NCBI RefSeq assembly: GCF_002159975.1 | Contig: NZ_NFJR01000006.1 | Coordinates: forward strand, 62,001 to 126,000 | Reading direction: 5' to 3' | Source of the DNA: Barnesiella sp. An22 | Lineage (GTDB): Bacteria > Bacteroidota > Bacteroidia > Bacteroidales > Barnesiellaceae | Length of the DNA: 64,000 nucleotides | In this document: one piece after another, positions 34,313 through 42,887 of the stretch | How positions within the stretch are numbered: the first letter of the stretch is position 1 | How the letters are laid out: each line of letters starts with the position of its first letter | Made by a program: the position numbers and the translations under genes | The notes under the pieces: generated by a model | Databases searched by the model: none | Told to the model about the DNA's origin: nothing | Seen by the model: the letters and a program-made list of their open reading frames with translations, nothing else

Positions 34313-37288
34313 ATGAAAGAGAAACGCTATATCTTCCTGCTTATCCTCATAGCAGTCCTGCTCGGCCCCACACATGCCCGCAATCTGGAGCCGACCGTCG
34401 AGCAGGCACTCGCCTCGCTCAAGCCCCAGCATCTCGGCATCGGCGAAATCAAGCTGAAATCGCTCTCGCAACAGAAGGGCAACCGCCTCGTCATCGTCAT
34501 GAACGACGAGTTTTCTTACCTGCCGTTCCGCGAGGAGCTGGTCAAACGGGCCTATAACACCGTGCGCTCCATCCTCCCCAAGAATCTGAGACACAAGAAG
34601 CTGGCCATCTACGCCGGTGGCTACGAAATCAGCCGACTCATCCCCTTTGCCGAGAATCACAAGCGCTTTGCCGTCAAGTGTCACCGACCCATTGTCGAGC
34701 CGGTAAACCGCCTCTACACCCCCGACCGGGGGCTGCTCAACCGCCACATCGCCCTGTGGCAGAGCCACGGGTTCTACTTCGAGCAGTCGCTCGACCGCTG
34801 GGAGTGGCAGCGCGCCCGCATCTTCCAGACCGTAGAAGACCTCTATACCCAGAGCTACGTCATGCCCTTCCTCACCCCCATGCTCGAGCAGGCGGGAGCC
34901 TACGTCTTCTCGCCCCGTGAGCGCGATACCAACGGGCACGAACTCATTGCCGACAACGACAACCCGGCCACCTATCGCGAAACCTCGGCCGGGAAAGAGC
35001 GCTGGAAGGAGGGCGGCATCGGATTCGCCCACCGGCAACAAGTCTATACCGATTTTCAGAACCCCTTTACCGACGGGAGCTTCCGCCAGACCCACACCAC
35101 CACCGACCCGCACAAGGAGATACGGGCCTGTTGGCACGCCACGATTCCCGAGGGGGGCCGATATGCCGTCTACGTGGCCTATCACACGGTCAAAAACAGC
35201 ACCGACGACGCTCTCTACACCGTATATCACAAAGGGGGTAAATCGCAATTCCACGTCAACCAGACCATGGGCGGCGGCATCTGGATCTATCTGGGGCACT
35301 TCGACTTCGAGGGGGGCCGGGAGGCCCGTATCGAGTTGAGCAACCTGGCCCGTAAAAAGGGACGCACCGTCACGGCCGATGCCGTGAAGATAGGCGGTGG
35401 CTACGGCAACATAGCCCGCCGGGTGAACCCCTCGCGCATCGAGAGCAACCCCACCCTGGCCGCTATCGACTATACCGACCAGTCCAGCGGATACCCCCGC
35501 TTCACCGAAGCGGCCCGCTACTGGCTGCAATGGGCCGGATTCCCGGCTTCGGTCTACTCGCCCACCCAGGGCGAAAACGACTATGTCGACGACTACAAAT
35601 GCCGGGGAGAGTGGGTCAACTACCTGGCCGGAGGCTCGTCGGTACTGCCCGACAGCACGGGCCTGAACGTGCCGATAGACCTGGCCTTTGCCTTCCACTC
35701 CGATGCCGGCACCACCCTCAACGACTCGATTATCGGCAGCCTGGGCATCTACTTCACCGGGAAAGAGCGCAAAGTCTACATCCACGACGTGCCGCGGCAA
35801 GTATCGCGCTACCTCACCGACGCCGTGCTGTCGCAAGTGACCGACGACATACGCCGCACCTACGAACCCCAATGGAGCCGCCGGGGCATGTGGAACAAGT
35901 CGTACTTCGAAGCCCGCGTGCCCGAGGTACCCACCATGCTGCTCGAGTTGCTCTCGCACCAGAACTTTGCCGACATGCGCTACGGCCTCGACCCACGCTT
36001 CCGCTTCGTCGTGGCCCGGGCCGTCTATAAAGGCATCTTGAAGTTCATCGCCGCACAAAACGGCTACGACTACACCGTGCAACCCCTGCCGGTGAGCCAC
36101 CTGCGCACCGAGTTTACCGGGGCGAACCAGATACGCCTCGCCTGGCGTGCCGTGACCGACTCGCTCGAGCCGACCGCCACCCCCGACCGCTACATCGTCT
36201 ACACCCGGGTGGGCAACGGGGCTTTCGATGCCGGCACCCTGGTGAGCGACACCACCTGCACGCTGACCATACGACCCGACTCGATCTACAGCTTCTGCGT
36301 TACCGCCGTGAACCGGGGCGGCGAGAGCTTCCCCTCCGAGACGCTGTCGCTCTGCCGCGCCTCCAACGAGAAGGAAGTCGTGCTGGTTATCAACGGATTC
36401 GACCGCATCAGCGGCCCCGACAGCTTCGAGGTCGACACCATCACGGCGGGCTTCGACACCCGCAAAGACTTCGGGGTGCCCTACCTCTGCGACATCAACT
36501 ACATAGGCGAACAATACGAGTTCCGCCGCCATATCCCCTGGCGCGACGATGACGACCCGGGCTTCGGTGCCAGCCGCGCCGACTACGAAACGCAGGTCAT
36601 CGCCGGCAACACCTTCGACTATCCCTACCTGCATGGCCGCTCGATTGTGCGGGCCGGATACTCCTTTGTCTCGACCAGCGACGAGGCCGTAGCCGAGCAG
36701 CTTGTCGACCCGAGTCGCTACCGCATGGCCGACCTCATACTCGGCAAGGAGAAACAGGTCACGATGGGCCGGGGCACCAGCGGCTACGCCTTCAAGACCT
36801 TCGACCGGCCGCTGCGCGAGGCCATCACCCGCTACTGCAACGGGGGCGGCAACCTCTTCGTCTCGGGGGCCTACGTAGGTACCGACCTGTGGGACAACCA
36901 CGAGGCCGACACGCTGGGACAGCAGTTTGCCAACCAGGTGCTGCACTACACCTGGCGCACCGGGCAAGCCTCGGTGAGCGGTCGGGTGAAACCGGCAGCC
37001 TCGCCCTTTGCCCGCTTCGGCAAGCTCGACTTCGAGTATTACCACACCCCCAACGCCCAGTGCTACGCCGTAGAGTCGCCCGACGGCATCGAACCCTTCG
37101 GCAAGGGCAGCTACACCATACAGCGCTATGGCGAGAACAACATCAGCGCCGGCATCTTCTACCGGGGCGATACATACAGCACCTGCGTGCTGGGCTACCC
37201 CTTCGAGACTATCAAAAGCGAAGTCCAACGCGACGCGCTCATGAATGCCATACTCTCTACCTTCAACGAAAACTCAAACGACCGATAA
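34313..37288 (+). CDS. Xanthan-lyase/golvesin-like secreted protein with amidase-like and FN3 domains
   Basis: About 991 residues from the ATG at 34313, which begins the signal peptide (KEKRYIFLLILIAVLLG); an ATG six codons upstream also exists. A golvesin-like beta domain lies near 270-365 (YAVYVAYHTVKNSTDD, GGIWIYLGHFDF). An Amidase_3-like block follows (about 410-575) with LAFAFHSDAG and a distal Glu in MLLELLSHQNFADM, matching the zinc His and catalytic Glu positions of the amidase family. An FN3 domain (about 600-680) and a C-terminal domain follow. Such proteins are often labelled xanthan lyase without evidence. Context supports a muropeptide amidase role. First gene of the salvage operon. 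Confidence 0.75.
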   Translation: MKEKRYIFLLILIAVLLGPTHARNLEPTVEQALASLKPQHLGIGEIKLKSLSQQKGNRLVIVMNDEFSYLPFREELVKRAYNTVRSILPKNLRHKKLAIYAGGYEISRLIPFAENHKRFAVKCHRPIVEPVNRLYTPDRGLLNRHIALWQSHGFYFEQSLDRWEWQRARIFQTVEDLYTQSYVMPFLTPMLEQAGAYVFSPRERDTNGHELIADNDNPATYRETSAGKERWKEGGIGFAHRQQVYTDFQNPFTDGSFRQTHTTTDPHKEIRACWHATIPEGGRYAVYVAYHTVKNSTDDALYTVYHKGGKSQFHVNQTMGGGIWIYLGHFDFEGGREARIELSNLARKKGRTVTADAVKIGGGYGNIARRVNPSRIESNPTLAAIDYTDQSSGYPRFTEAARYWLQWAGFPASVYSPTQGENDYVDDYKCRGEWVNYLAGGSSVLPDSTGLNVPIDLAFAFHSDAGTTLNDSIIGSLGIYFTGKERKVYIHDVPRQVSRYLTDAVLSQVTDDIRRTYEPQWSRRGMWNKSYFEARVPEVPTMLLELLSHQNFADMRYGLDPRFRFVVARAVYKGILKFIAAQNGYDYTVQPLPVSHLRTEFTGANQIRLAWRAVTDSLEPTATPDRYIVYTRVGNGAFDAGTLVSDTTCTLTIRPDSIYSFCVTAVNRGGESFPSETLSLCRASNEKEVVLVINGFDRISGPDSFEVDTITAGFDTRKDFGVPYLCDINYIGEQYEFRRHIPWRDDDDPGFGASRADYETQVIAGNTFDYPYLHGRSIVRAGYSFVSTSDEAVAEQLVDPSRYRMADLILGKEKQVTMGRGTSGYAFKTFDRPLREAITRYCNGGGNLFVSGAYVGTDLWDNHEADTLGQQFANQVLHYTWRTGQASVSGRVKPAASPFARFGKLDFEYYHTPNAQCYAVESPDGIEPFGKGSYTIQRYGENNISAGIFYRGDTYSTCVLGYPFETIKSEVQRDALMNAILSTFNENSNDR

Positions 37289-37295
37289 ACAACCC

Positions 37296-39161
37296 ATGAA
37301 ACGATTTCTCCTCTCACTCTCCCTTCTCCTGCTGGTCATTGGCAGTCAGGCGGCCGACTTCAAGTTTGCCTTCCTCACCGACATCCACATCACCGCCGGC
37401 GACTCACTGCCCTGCAACGACCTGGCCCGATCGGTCGACCAGATCAACGCGACACCCGGTATCGACTTTGCCATCGTCTCGGGCGACATCACCAACCTGG
37501 GCGACCGCCGCTCCATGGAGGTGGTCAAGTCGCTGCTCGACCGGCTCGAGGTTCCCTACTACATCGTGCCGGGCAACCACGAAACGAAGTGGAGCGAGTC
37601 GGGGGTAACCGATTTCGCCCGCATCTTCGGCAGCGAGCGGTTCCGGTTCGAGCACGACGGTGTGCTCTTCCTGGGCATGAACTCGGGTCCCATCATCCGC
37701 ATGGCCGACGGCCACGTGGCTCCGCAAGACATCGACTGGCTCAAGCGCGAACTGAGTGCCGCCGGTCCGGAGAAGCCTGTCATCATTGTCACTCACTATC
37801 CCCTCCAGCCGGGCGACGTCGACAACTGGTACGACGTGACCGACGCCATCCGTCCCTACAACATCCGCCTCGTCATGGGCGGCCACTACCACCAATACCT
37901 GAATCTGAAATACGACGGCATACCCGGCATTCTCTGCCGGTCGAACCTGCGCGACAAAGCCCCCGTCGGCGGCTACTCGCTCTGCGAGGTGACCCCCGAC
38001 TCCATCCTCATCTACGAACAGCAGATAGGCCGGGAACCGGTGCGCCGGGGAGGCTACACCATGACCGGCCCCAACTTCGACAAAAGCAACGCCGGCTATC
38101 CCCGCCCCGACTACTCGGTGAACCTCGAGTATCCCCAGGTCAAGGAGCAGTGGCTGGTCAAGTGCGGCTATGAGATATTCTCCTCGCCCGCCTGCTGGGA
38201 CCGCAAGGTCTACGTGGGCGACGACTCGGGCACCCTCGCCTGCTACGCCCTCGCCGACGGCAAGGAGCTGTGGCGGTTCAAGAGCGGCATGCGCATCGTG
38301 GGCACCCCCGCGGCCGACGACAACGTGGTGGTATTCGGCTCGGCCGACATGTGTATCTACGGACTCGACGCCACCACCGGCCGACTGCTGTGGAAAGTCC
38401 AGACCGACGCCCCCGTGCTGGGCGCCGTGACCCTGCACAAGGGGGTAGCCTATATCGGTGGCAGCGACCACTGCTTCAGAGCCATCGACCTCCACTCGGG
38501 GCAAGCCGTCTGGACCTACGAAGGGGTGGCCGGATACATCGAAACCAAACCGCTCGTCTACGACGGGCTCGTCATATTCGGGGCGTGGGACAAGAACCTC
38601 TATGCCCTCGACCTGAAAACCGGCCGTGAAGTGTGGAAGTGGCGCGACGGCAAACCGGGCAAATTCTACTCGGCCGCTGCCGTATGGCCCGTAGGTGCCC
38701 ACGGCAAGGTGTTTGTGGCCGACCCCGAGCGGGTGCTCTCGGCTATCGACCTCCGCACCGGGGCCACCGTATGGCGCACCAAAGAGTCGATGGTGCGCGA
38801 GACCATCGGGCTGTCGGAAGACAACCGCCGCATCTACAGCAAGACGATGAACGACAGCGTGGTCTGCTACTCGGCTACCGCCGACCACCCGCAAAAGCTG
38901 TGGGCCTCGAACGTGGGCTTCGGCTACGAACACGCCCCCTCGATGCCCGTCGAGAAAGAGGGCGTGGTCTTCGGTAGCACCAAAAACGGACTCATGTTCG
39001 GCCTCGACGCCCGCACCGGCCGGGTATTGTGGAAGCACAAGGTGGGCAACTCGCTCATCAGCACCCTCGTGCCCCTTTCGAAAGAGCATTGCCTCTTCTC
39101 CGCCACCGGCGGCGAGATAGGGCTGCTTGTCATCGATTATAAAACGAATAAACAAAAATAA
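37296..39161 (+). CDS. Metallophosphoesterase fused to PQQ-type beta-propeller
   Basis: 621 residues with a signal peptide ([19 protein letters not shown]). Residues about 25-260 form a calcineurin-like phosphoesterase: [33 protein letters not shown] and MGGHYHQY supply the dinuclear metal ligands. From about 300 to the end there are PQQ-like propeller repeats ([56 protein letters not shown]). The fusion would act in the periplasm on a phosphate ester or diester, with the propeller for substrate or partner binding. The start at 37296 overlaps no upstream gene (7-base gap). Confidence 0.9.
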   Translation: MKRFLLSLSLLLLVIGSQAADFKFAFLTDIHITAGDSLPCNDLARSVDQINATPGIDFAIVSGDITNLGDRRSMEVVKSLLDRLEVPYYIVPGNHETKWSESGVTDFARIFGSERFRFEHDGVLFLGMNSGPIIRMADGHVAPQDIDWLKRELSAAGPEKPVIIVTHYPLQPGDVDNWYDVTDAIRPYNIRLVMGGHYHQYLNLKYDGIPGILCRSNLRDKAPVGGYSLCEVTPDSILIYEQQIGREPVRRGGYTMTGPNFDKSNAGYPRPDYSVNLEYPQVKEQWLVKCGYEIFSSPACWDRKVYVGDDSGTLACYALADGKELWRFKSGMRIVGTPAADDNVVVFGSADMCIYGLDATTGRLLWKVQTDAPVLGAVTLHKGVAYIGGSDHCFRAIDLHSGQAVWTYEGVAGYIETKPLVYDGLVIFGAWDKNLYALDLKTGREVWKWRDGKPGKFYSAAAVWPVGAHGKVFVADPERVLSAIDLRTGATVWRTKESMVRETIGLSEDNRRIYSKTMNDSVVCYSATADHPQKLWASNVGFGYEHAPSMPVEKEGVVFGSTKNGLMFGLDARTGRVLWKHKVGNSLISTLVPLSKEHCLFSATGGEIGLLVIDYKTNKQK

Positions 39162-39171
39162 AACTCCAGTT

Positions 39172-40629
39172 ATGAAAACAATCAACTGTTTCATTCCTTT
39201 CTCGAGCCAGGCTCAGGTAAGCGAAACCGTAAAAGGGCTGCGGGCCTGCGAACATGTGAAGAGCATCTACCTGCTCGCCACCGAAAAGAATCAAGAAGCG
39301 GTAGAGGGGTGTGAACTTCTGCCGGTAACCAGCCTCAACGCCTCGGCCACGCTGCACGCGATAGCCGACCGCAGCGATGCCGACTACACCCTACTCTACA
39401 CCAAATACACCACCCTCGAACTGGGCTACTTCGCCCTCGAGCGCATGGTGCGCATCGCCGACGACTCCCAGGCCGGCATGGCCTACGCCGACTCGTACCA
39501 CGTGACCGACGGTAAACAGGAGAAGGCCCCCGTCATCGACTACCAGTACGGCAGTCTGCGCGACGACTTCAACTTCGGGTCGCTGCTGCTCTTCAACGCC
39601 GCCGCCTTCCGGGAGGCCGCCTCGCGCATGACCACCGACTTCCAGTTTGCCGGTCTCTACGACCTGCGTCTGAAGCTGTCGCAAAAGGCTTCGCTGGTAC
39701 ACATCAACGAGTATCTCTACTCCGAAGTCGAGAACGACAACCGCAAGAGCGGCGAGAAGATTTTCGACTACGTCGACCCCAAGAACCGGGGCGTACAGAT
39801 TGAGATGGAGGCCGCCTGCACCGAGCACCTCAAGGCCATCGGTGGATACCTCGAGCCCCGTTTCGAGAAGATTGCCTTCGACGAGGGTAACTTCGAATAC
39901 GAGGCTTCGGTCATCATTCCCGTGCGCAACCGCGTACGCACCATTGCCGATGCCATCGAGTCGGTACTGAAGCAGCAGACCAACTTCAAATTCAACCTCA
40001 TCATCATCGACAACCACTCGACCGACGGCACCACCGAGGCCATCGACCGCTTTGCGGCCGACGAGCGGGTCGTCCACCTCATTCCCGAGCGCAACGACCT
40101 GGGCATAGGCGGCTGCTGGAACCTGGGCGTGCATCACCCCAAGTGCGGCAAGTTTGCCGTGCAGCTCGACAGCGACGACGTCTACAAGGACGAGCACACC
40201 CTGCAAACCATGGTCAACGCCTTCTACGAGCAGAACTGCGGCATGGTGGTAGGTACCTACATGATGACCGACTTCCACATGAACATGATTGCCCCGGGCA
40301 TCATCGACCACAAGGAGTGGACCCCCGAAAACGGCCGCAACAACGCCCTGCGCATCAACGGCCTGGGTGCTCCGCGCGCCTTCTACACCCCGCTTCTGCG
40401 CAAGGTGAAGGTGCCCAACACCAGCTACGGCGAAGACTACGCCCTGGGTCTGAACATCTCGCGCCGCTACCAGATAGGCCGCGTCTACGACGTGGTATAC
40501 CTGTGCCGCCGCTGGGACGACAACTCCGACGCCTCGCTCAGCATCGAGAAGATGAACGCCAACAACCTCTACAAAGACCGCATCCGCACCTGGGAGCTGC
40601 AAGCCCGGGTGGCCATGAATAAAAAATAA
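39172..40629 (+). CDS. Family 2 glycosyltransferase with N-terminal extension
   Basis: 485 residues from the ATG at 39172, no signal peptide or membrane segment, so cytoplasmic. The GT2 catalytic domain starts near residue 244 ([15 protein letters not shown]), with the nucleotide-sugar DxD as LDSDD at 333-336 and an acidic base region YGEDYALG near 422. The first 240 residues look like a second, degenerate Rossmann-type half ([20 protein letters not shown]). It is translationally packed (6 bases) with the DUF4922 gene. A glycosyltransferase inside a catabolic operon is unexpected; possible roles are glycan re-use or storage. Confidence 0.85.
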   Translation: MKTINCFIPFSSQAQVSETVKGLRACEHVKSIYLLATEKNQEAVEGCELLPVTSLNASATLHAIADRSDADYTLLYTKYTTLELGYFALERMVRIADDSQAGMAYADSYHVTDGKQEKAPVIDYQYGSLRDDFNFGSLLLFNAAAFREAASRMTTDFQFAGLYDLRLKLSQKASLVHINEYLYSEVENDNRKSGEKIFDYVDPKNRGVQIEMEAACTEHLKAIGGYLEPRFEKIAFDEGNFEYEASVIIPVRNRVRTIADAIESVLKQQTNFKFNLIIIDNHSTDGTTEAIDRFAADERVVHLIPERNDLGIGGCWNLGVHHPKCGKFAVQLDSDDVYKDEHTLQTMVNAFYEQNCGMVVGTYMMTDFHMNMIAPGIIDHKEWTPENGRNNALRINGLGAPRAFYTPLLRKVKVPNTSYGEDYALGLNISRRYQIGRVYDVVYLCRRWDDNSDASLSIEKMNANNLYKDRIRTWELQARVAMNKK

Positions 40630-40635
40630 ACCGGT

Positions 40636-41565
40636 ATGGAACTGACATCGAAACATATCGAACGCCTGCTCGACGACCAGCTCGCCGTGTGGGATTCGGC
40701 CCGCAACAACTACCAGGCACTGGAGTCGGTACGGGTCAAGGAGATACCGCTGGGGGGCTGCACGGTCAAGGTGCAGTTCAACCCGGCCCGCATCGTTTCG
40801 TCGGCGGCCAAGGTCGACACGAAATCGTTGAAGGAGCGCAAGTGTTTCCTCTGCGTCGAGAACCGGCCCGAGGTACAGCACGGGCTGCCCGACGGGGAGT
40901 ACACGTGGCTCATCAACCCCTTCCCCATCTTCCCCAAGCACTTCACCATCCCGGTCAACCGCCACACGCCGCAACTCATCGGCAGCCGGTTCGGCGACAT
41001 GCTGCGTCTGGCTCGCGAGGCCGACGACTTTGTGCTCTTCTACAACGGACCCAAATGCGGAGCCTCGGCTCCCGACCACGCCCACTTCCAGGCCGGCAAC
41101 AAAGGTTTCCTGCCGCTGTGCGACGTGGTAGCCTCCTGCCACCGCACGCCGGTGATTACCCAGGGCTCGGCCCGGCTGAGTCTGGTCGAGGAGTACATCT
41201 GCCCCTTCTTCCTCATCGAAGCCACCGGGGCCGACGACGCCCGGGCCCTCTTCGACAAGCTCTACCAGACGCTCGAGGTGAAACCCGACGAAACGGAGCC
41301 CATGATGAACGTGCTCGCCTGGTACGACACCGACCGCTGGTCGGTCGCCATCTTCCCGCGGGCCCAGCATCGCCCCTCGTGCTACTTTGCCGAGGGCGAC
41401 GACAACATCCTGCTCAGCCCCGCATCGGTCGATATGGGTGGTGTATTCATCACCCCGCTCGAGAAAGATTTCGAGAAAATCACGGCCGACGACCTGGCCC
41501 AGATACTCGCCGAGGTATGCCTCGACCGGGAGAAAATGAACCAAATAGCCCAAAAACTCAAATAG
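40636..41565 (+). CDS. DUF4922 protein, GalT/Ap4A-phosphorylase-like fold predicted
   Basis: 309 residues, cytoplasmic. The motif DHAHFQAG places His148-Ala-His150-Phe-Gln152 in the HxHxQ arrangement used by GalT, GDP-sugar phosphorylase and Ap4A phosphorylase, where one His carries the nucleotidyl group. FPIFPKHFTIPVNRHTPQ is the HIT-superfamily strand before it, and a CxxC-like pair occurs near RKCFLCVENRP. The inferred reaction is nucleotidyl transfer or phosphorolysis on a nucleotide sugar or dinucleotide; the substrate is unknown. It is sandwiched between the GT2 and SpoIID genes with 6-7 base gaps. Confidence 0.75.
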   Translation: MELTSKHIERLLDDQLAVWDSARNNYQALESVRVKEIPLGGCTVKVQFNPARIVSSAAKVDTKSLKERKCFLCVENRPEVQHGLPDGEYTWLINPFPIFPKHFTIPVNRHTPQLIGSRFGDMLRLAREADDFVLFYNGPKCGASAPDHAHFQAGNKGFLPLCDVVASCHRTPVITQGSARLSLVEEYICPFFLIEATGADDARALFDKLYQTLEVKPDETEPMMNVLAWYDTDRWSVAIFPRAQHRPSCYFAEGDDNILLSPASVDMGGVFITPLEKDFEKITADDLAQILAEVCLDREKMNQIAQKLK

Positions 41566-41572
41566 CACAGCC

Positions 41573-42877
41573 ATGAAAGAGCCATCGGTAACCGTAGGAA
41601 TCATGTCGGGCGAAACCATCGAGTTCGTCCTCAACGGCACCTATCTGCAGGGCGGCCTCCCGGTCGAAGGGGCCCAAACGGCCCGCATCGAGCAGGGGCG
41701 CATCGGCTGGAACGGCGGATTGTACGACCAGCTCCTCTTCACCCCGCAGGAGGCCGACCACTCGTTCTGCCTCAAGGGGGTGACCATAGGGGTGAAATTC
41801 CACTGGGAGCGCCGCGAAGACCAGACCTTCAGGGGAGCCCTGAAGCTGATTGTCGAGGGCGACCGCCTCACCGCCATCAACGAGCTGGGCATCGAAGAGT
41901 ATCTGCTCAGCGTCATCTCGTCGGAGATGAGCGCCACCGCCTCGCTCGAGCTGCTCAAGTCGCACGCCGTCATCTCCCGCAGTTGGCTGCTGGCTCAAAT
42001 ACAGAAGAACAAGGCGCTGGCCGGGCAGAAACCCGTCTCGTGCTTCCGCACCGATCACGAGCTCATCCGCTGGTACGACCGGGAGGACCACGACCGCTTC
42101 GACGTCTGCGCCGACGACCACTGCCAGCGCTACCAGGGCATCACCCGCGAATCCACGCCCATCGTGGGGCAGGCCATCGAGGCCACCCGGGGCGAGATAC
42201 TCACCTACGACGGCCAGATATGCGACGCCCGCTTCTCGAAGTGTTGCGGCGGCGTGATGGAGCGCTTCTCTTCGTGCTGGGAAAACCGCGACTTTCCCTA
42301 CCTCGTCGCCCTGCGCGACGACCGCAACGAGCACGACTTCCCCGACCTGACCGTCGAGGAGAATGCCCGCCGCTGGATTTGCGAATCGCCCGAGGCCTTC
42401 TGCAACACCACCGACAAACGGGTGCTCTCGCAGGTACTCAACAACTACGACCAGGAGACGACCGACTTCTACCGCTGGAGCGTGGCCTACACCCAACAGG
42501 AGCTGGCGGCACTCATCCGGGAGAAATCGGGCATCGACTTCGGCCAGATTGTCGACCTGAAACCCGTCGAGCGGGGCACCTCGGGTCGGCTCATCCGCCT
42601 GCAGATACAGGGCACACGACAGACCCTCACCATCGGCAAGGAGCTGGAGATACGCCGCACCCTCTCGCCCTCGCACCTGTACAGCTCGGCCTTCATCGTC
42701 GAGCGCGAGGAGGTGGTCGACGGCATACCGCAACGCTTCGTGCTGCGGGGAGCCGGCTGGGGCCACGGCGTAGGACTCTGCCAGATAGGCGCCGCCGTCA
42801 TGGGCGAGCAGGGATACGACTACCGACACATCCTCCTGCACTATTTCGCGGGAGCAACCATTGAAAAACTCTATTAA
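41573..42877 (+). CDS. SpoIID/LytB-domain protein without signal peptide
   Basis: 434 residues. The SpoIID core is clear: GIEEYLLSVISSEMSATASL with the predicted catalytic Glu118, SHAVISRSWLL, and near the end GAGWGHGVGLCQIGA with HILLHYF. In spore formers SpoIID is a lytic transglycosylase that cleaves denuded glycan strands. This copy starts directly with SVTVGIMSGETIEF and has no signal peptide or membrane anchor, so it would act in the cytoplasm or on imported glycan. An insert with CysCys (SKCCGG) and paired His/Asp residues (CADDHCQRY) may bind metal, as the zinc does in SpoIID. It precedes the AmpG gene by 10 bases. Confidence 0.88.
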   Translation: MKEPSVTVGIMSGETIEFVLNGTYLQGGLPVEGAQTARIEQGRIGWNGGLYDQLLFTPQEADHSFCLKGVTIGVKFHWERREDQTFRGALKLIVEGDRLTAINELGIEEYLLSVISSEMSATASLELLKSHAVISRSWLLAQIQKNKALAGQKPVSCFRTDHELIRWYDREDHDRFDVCADDHCQRYQGITRESTPIVGQAIEATRGEILTYDGQICDARFSKCCGGVMERFSSCWENRDFPYLVALRDDRNEHDFPDLTVEENARRWICESPEAFCNTTDKRVLSQVLNNYDQETTDFYRWSVAYTQQELAALIREKSGIDFGQIVDLKPVERGTSGRLIRLQIQGTRQTLTIGKELEIRRTLSPSHLYSSAFIVEREEVVDGIPQRFVLRGAGWGHGVGLCQIGAAVMGEQGYDYRHILLHYFAGATIEKLY

Positions 42878-42887
42878 CACATAAACC

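Noticed and set aside
34196-37228. Long open frame of 1010 codons on the minus strand
   Set aside because: It is the antisense shadow of the xanthan-lyase-like gene. It has low-complexity Val/Gly/Ala-rich composition, no signal peptide or motif, and arises from the strong C-ending codon bias.
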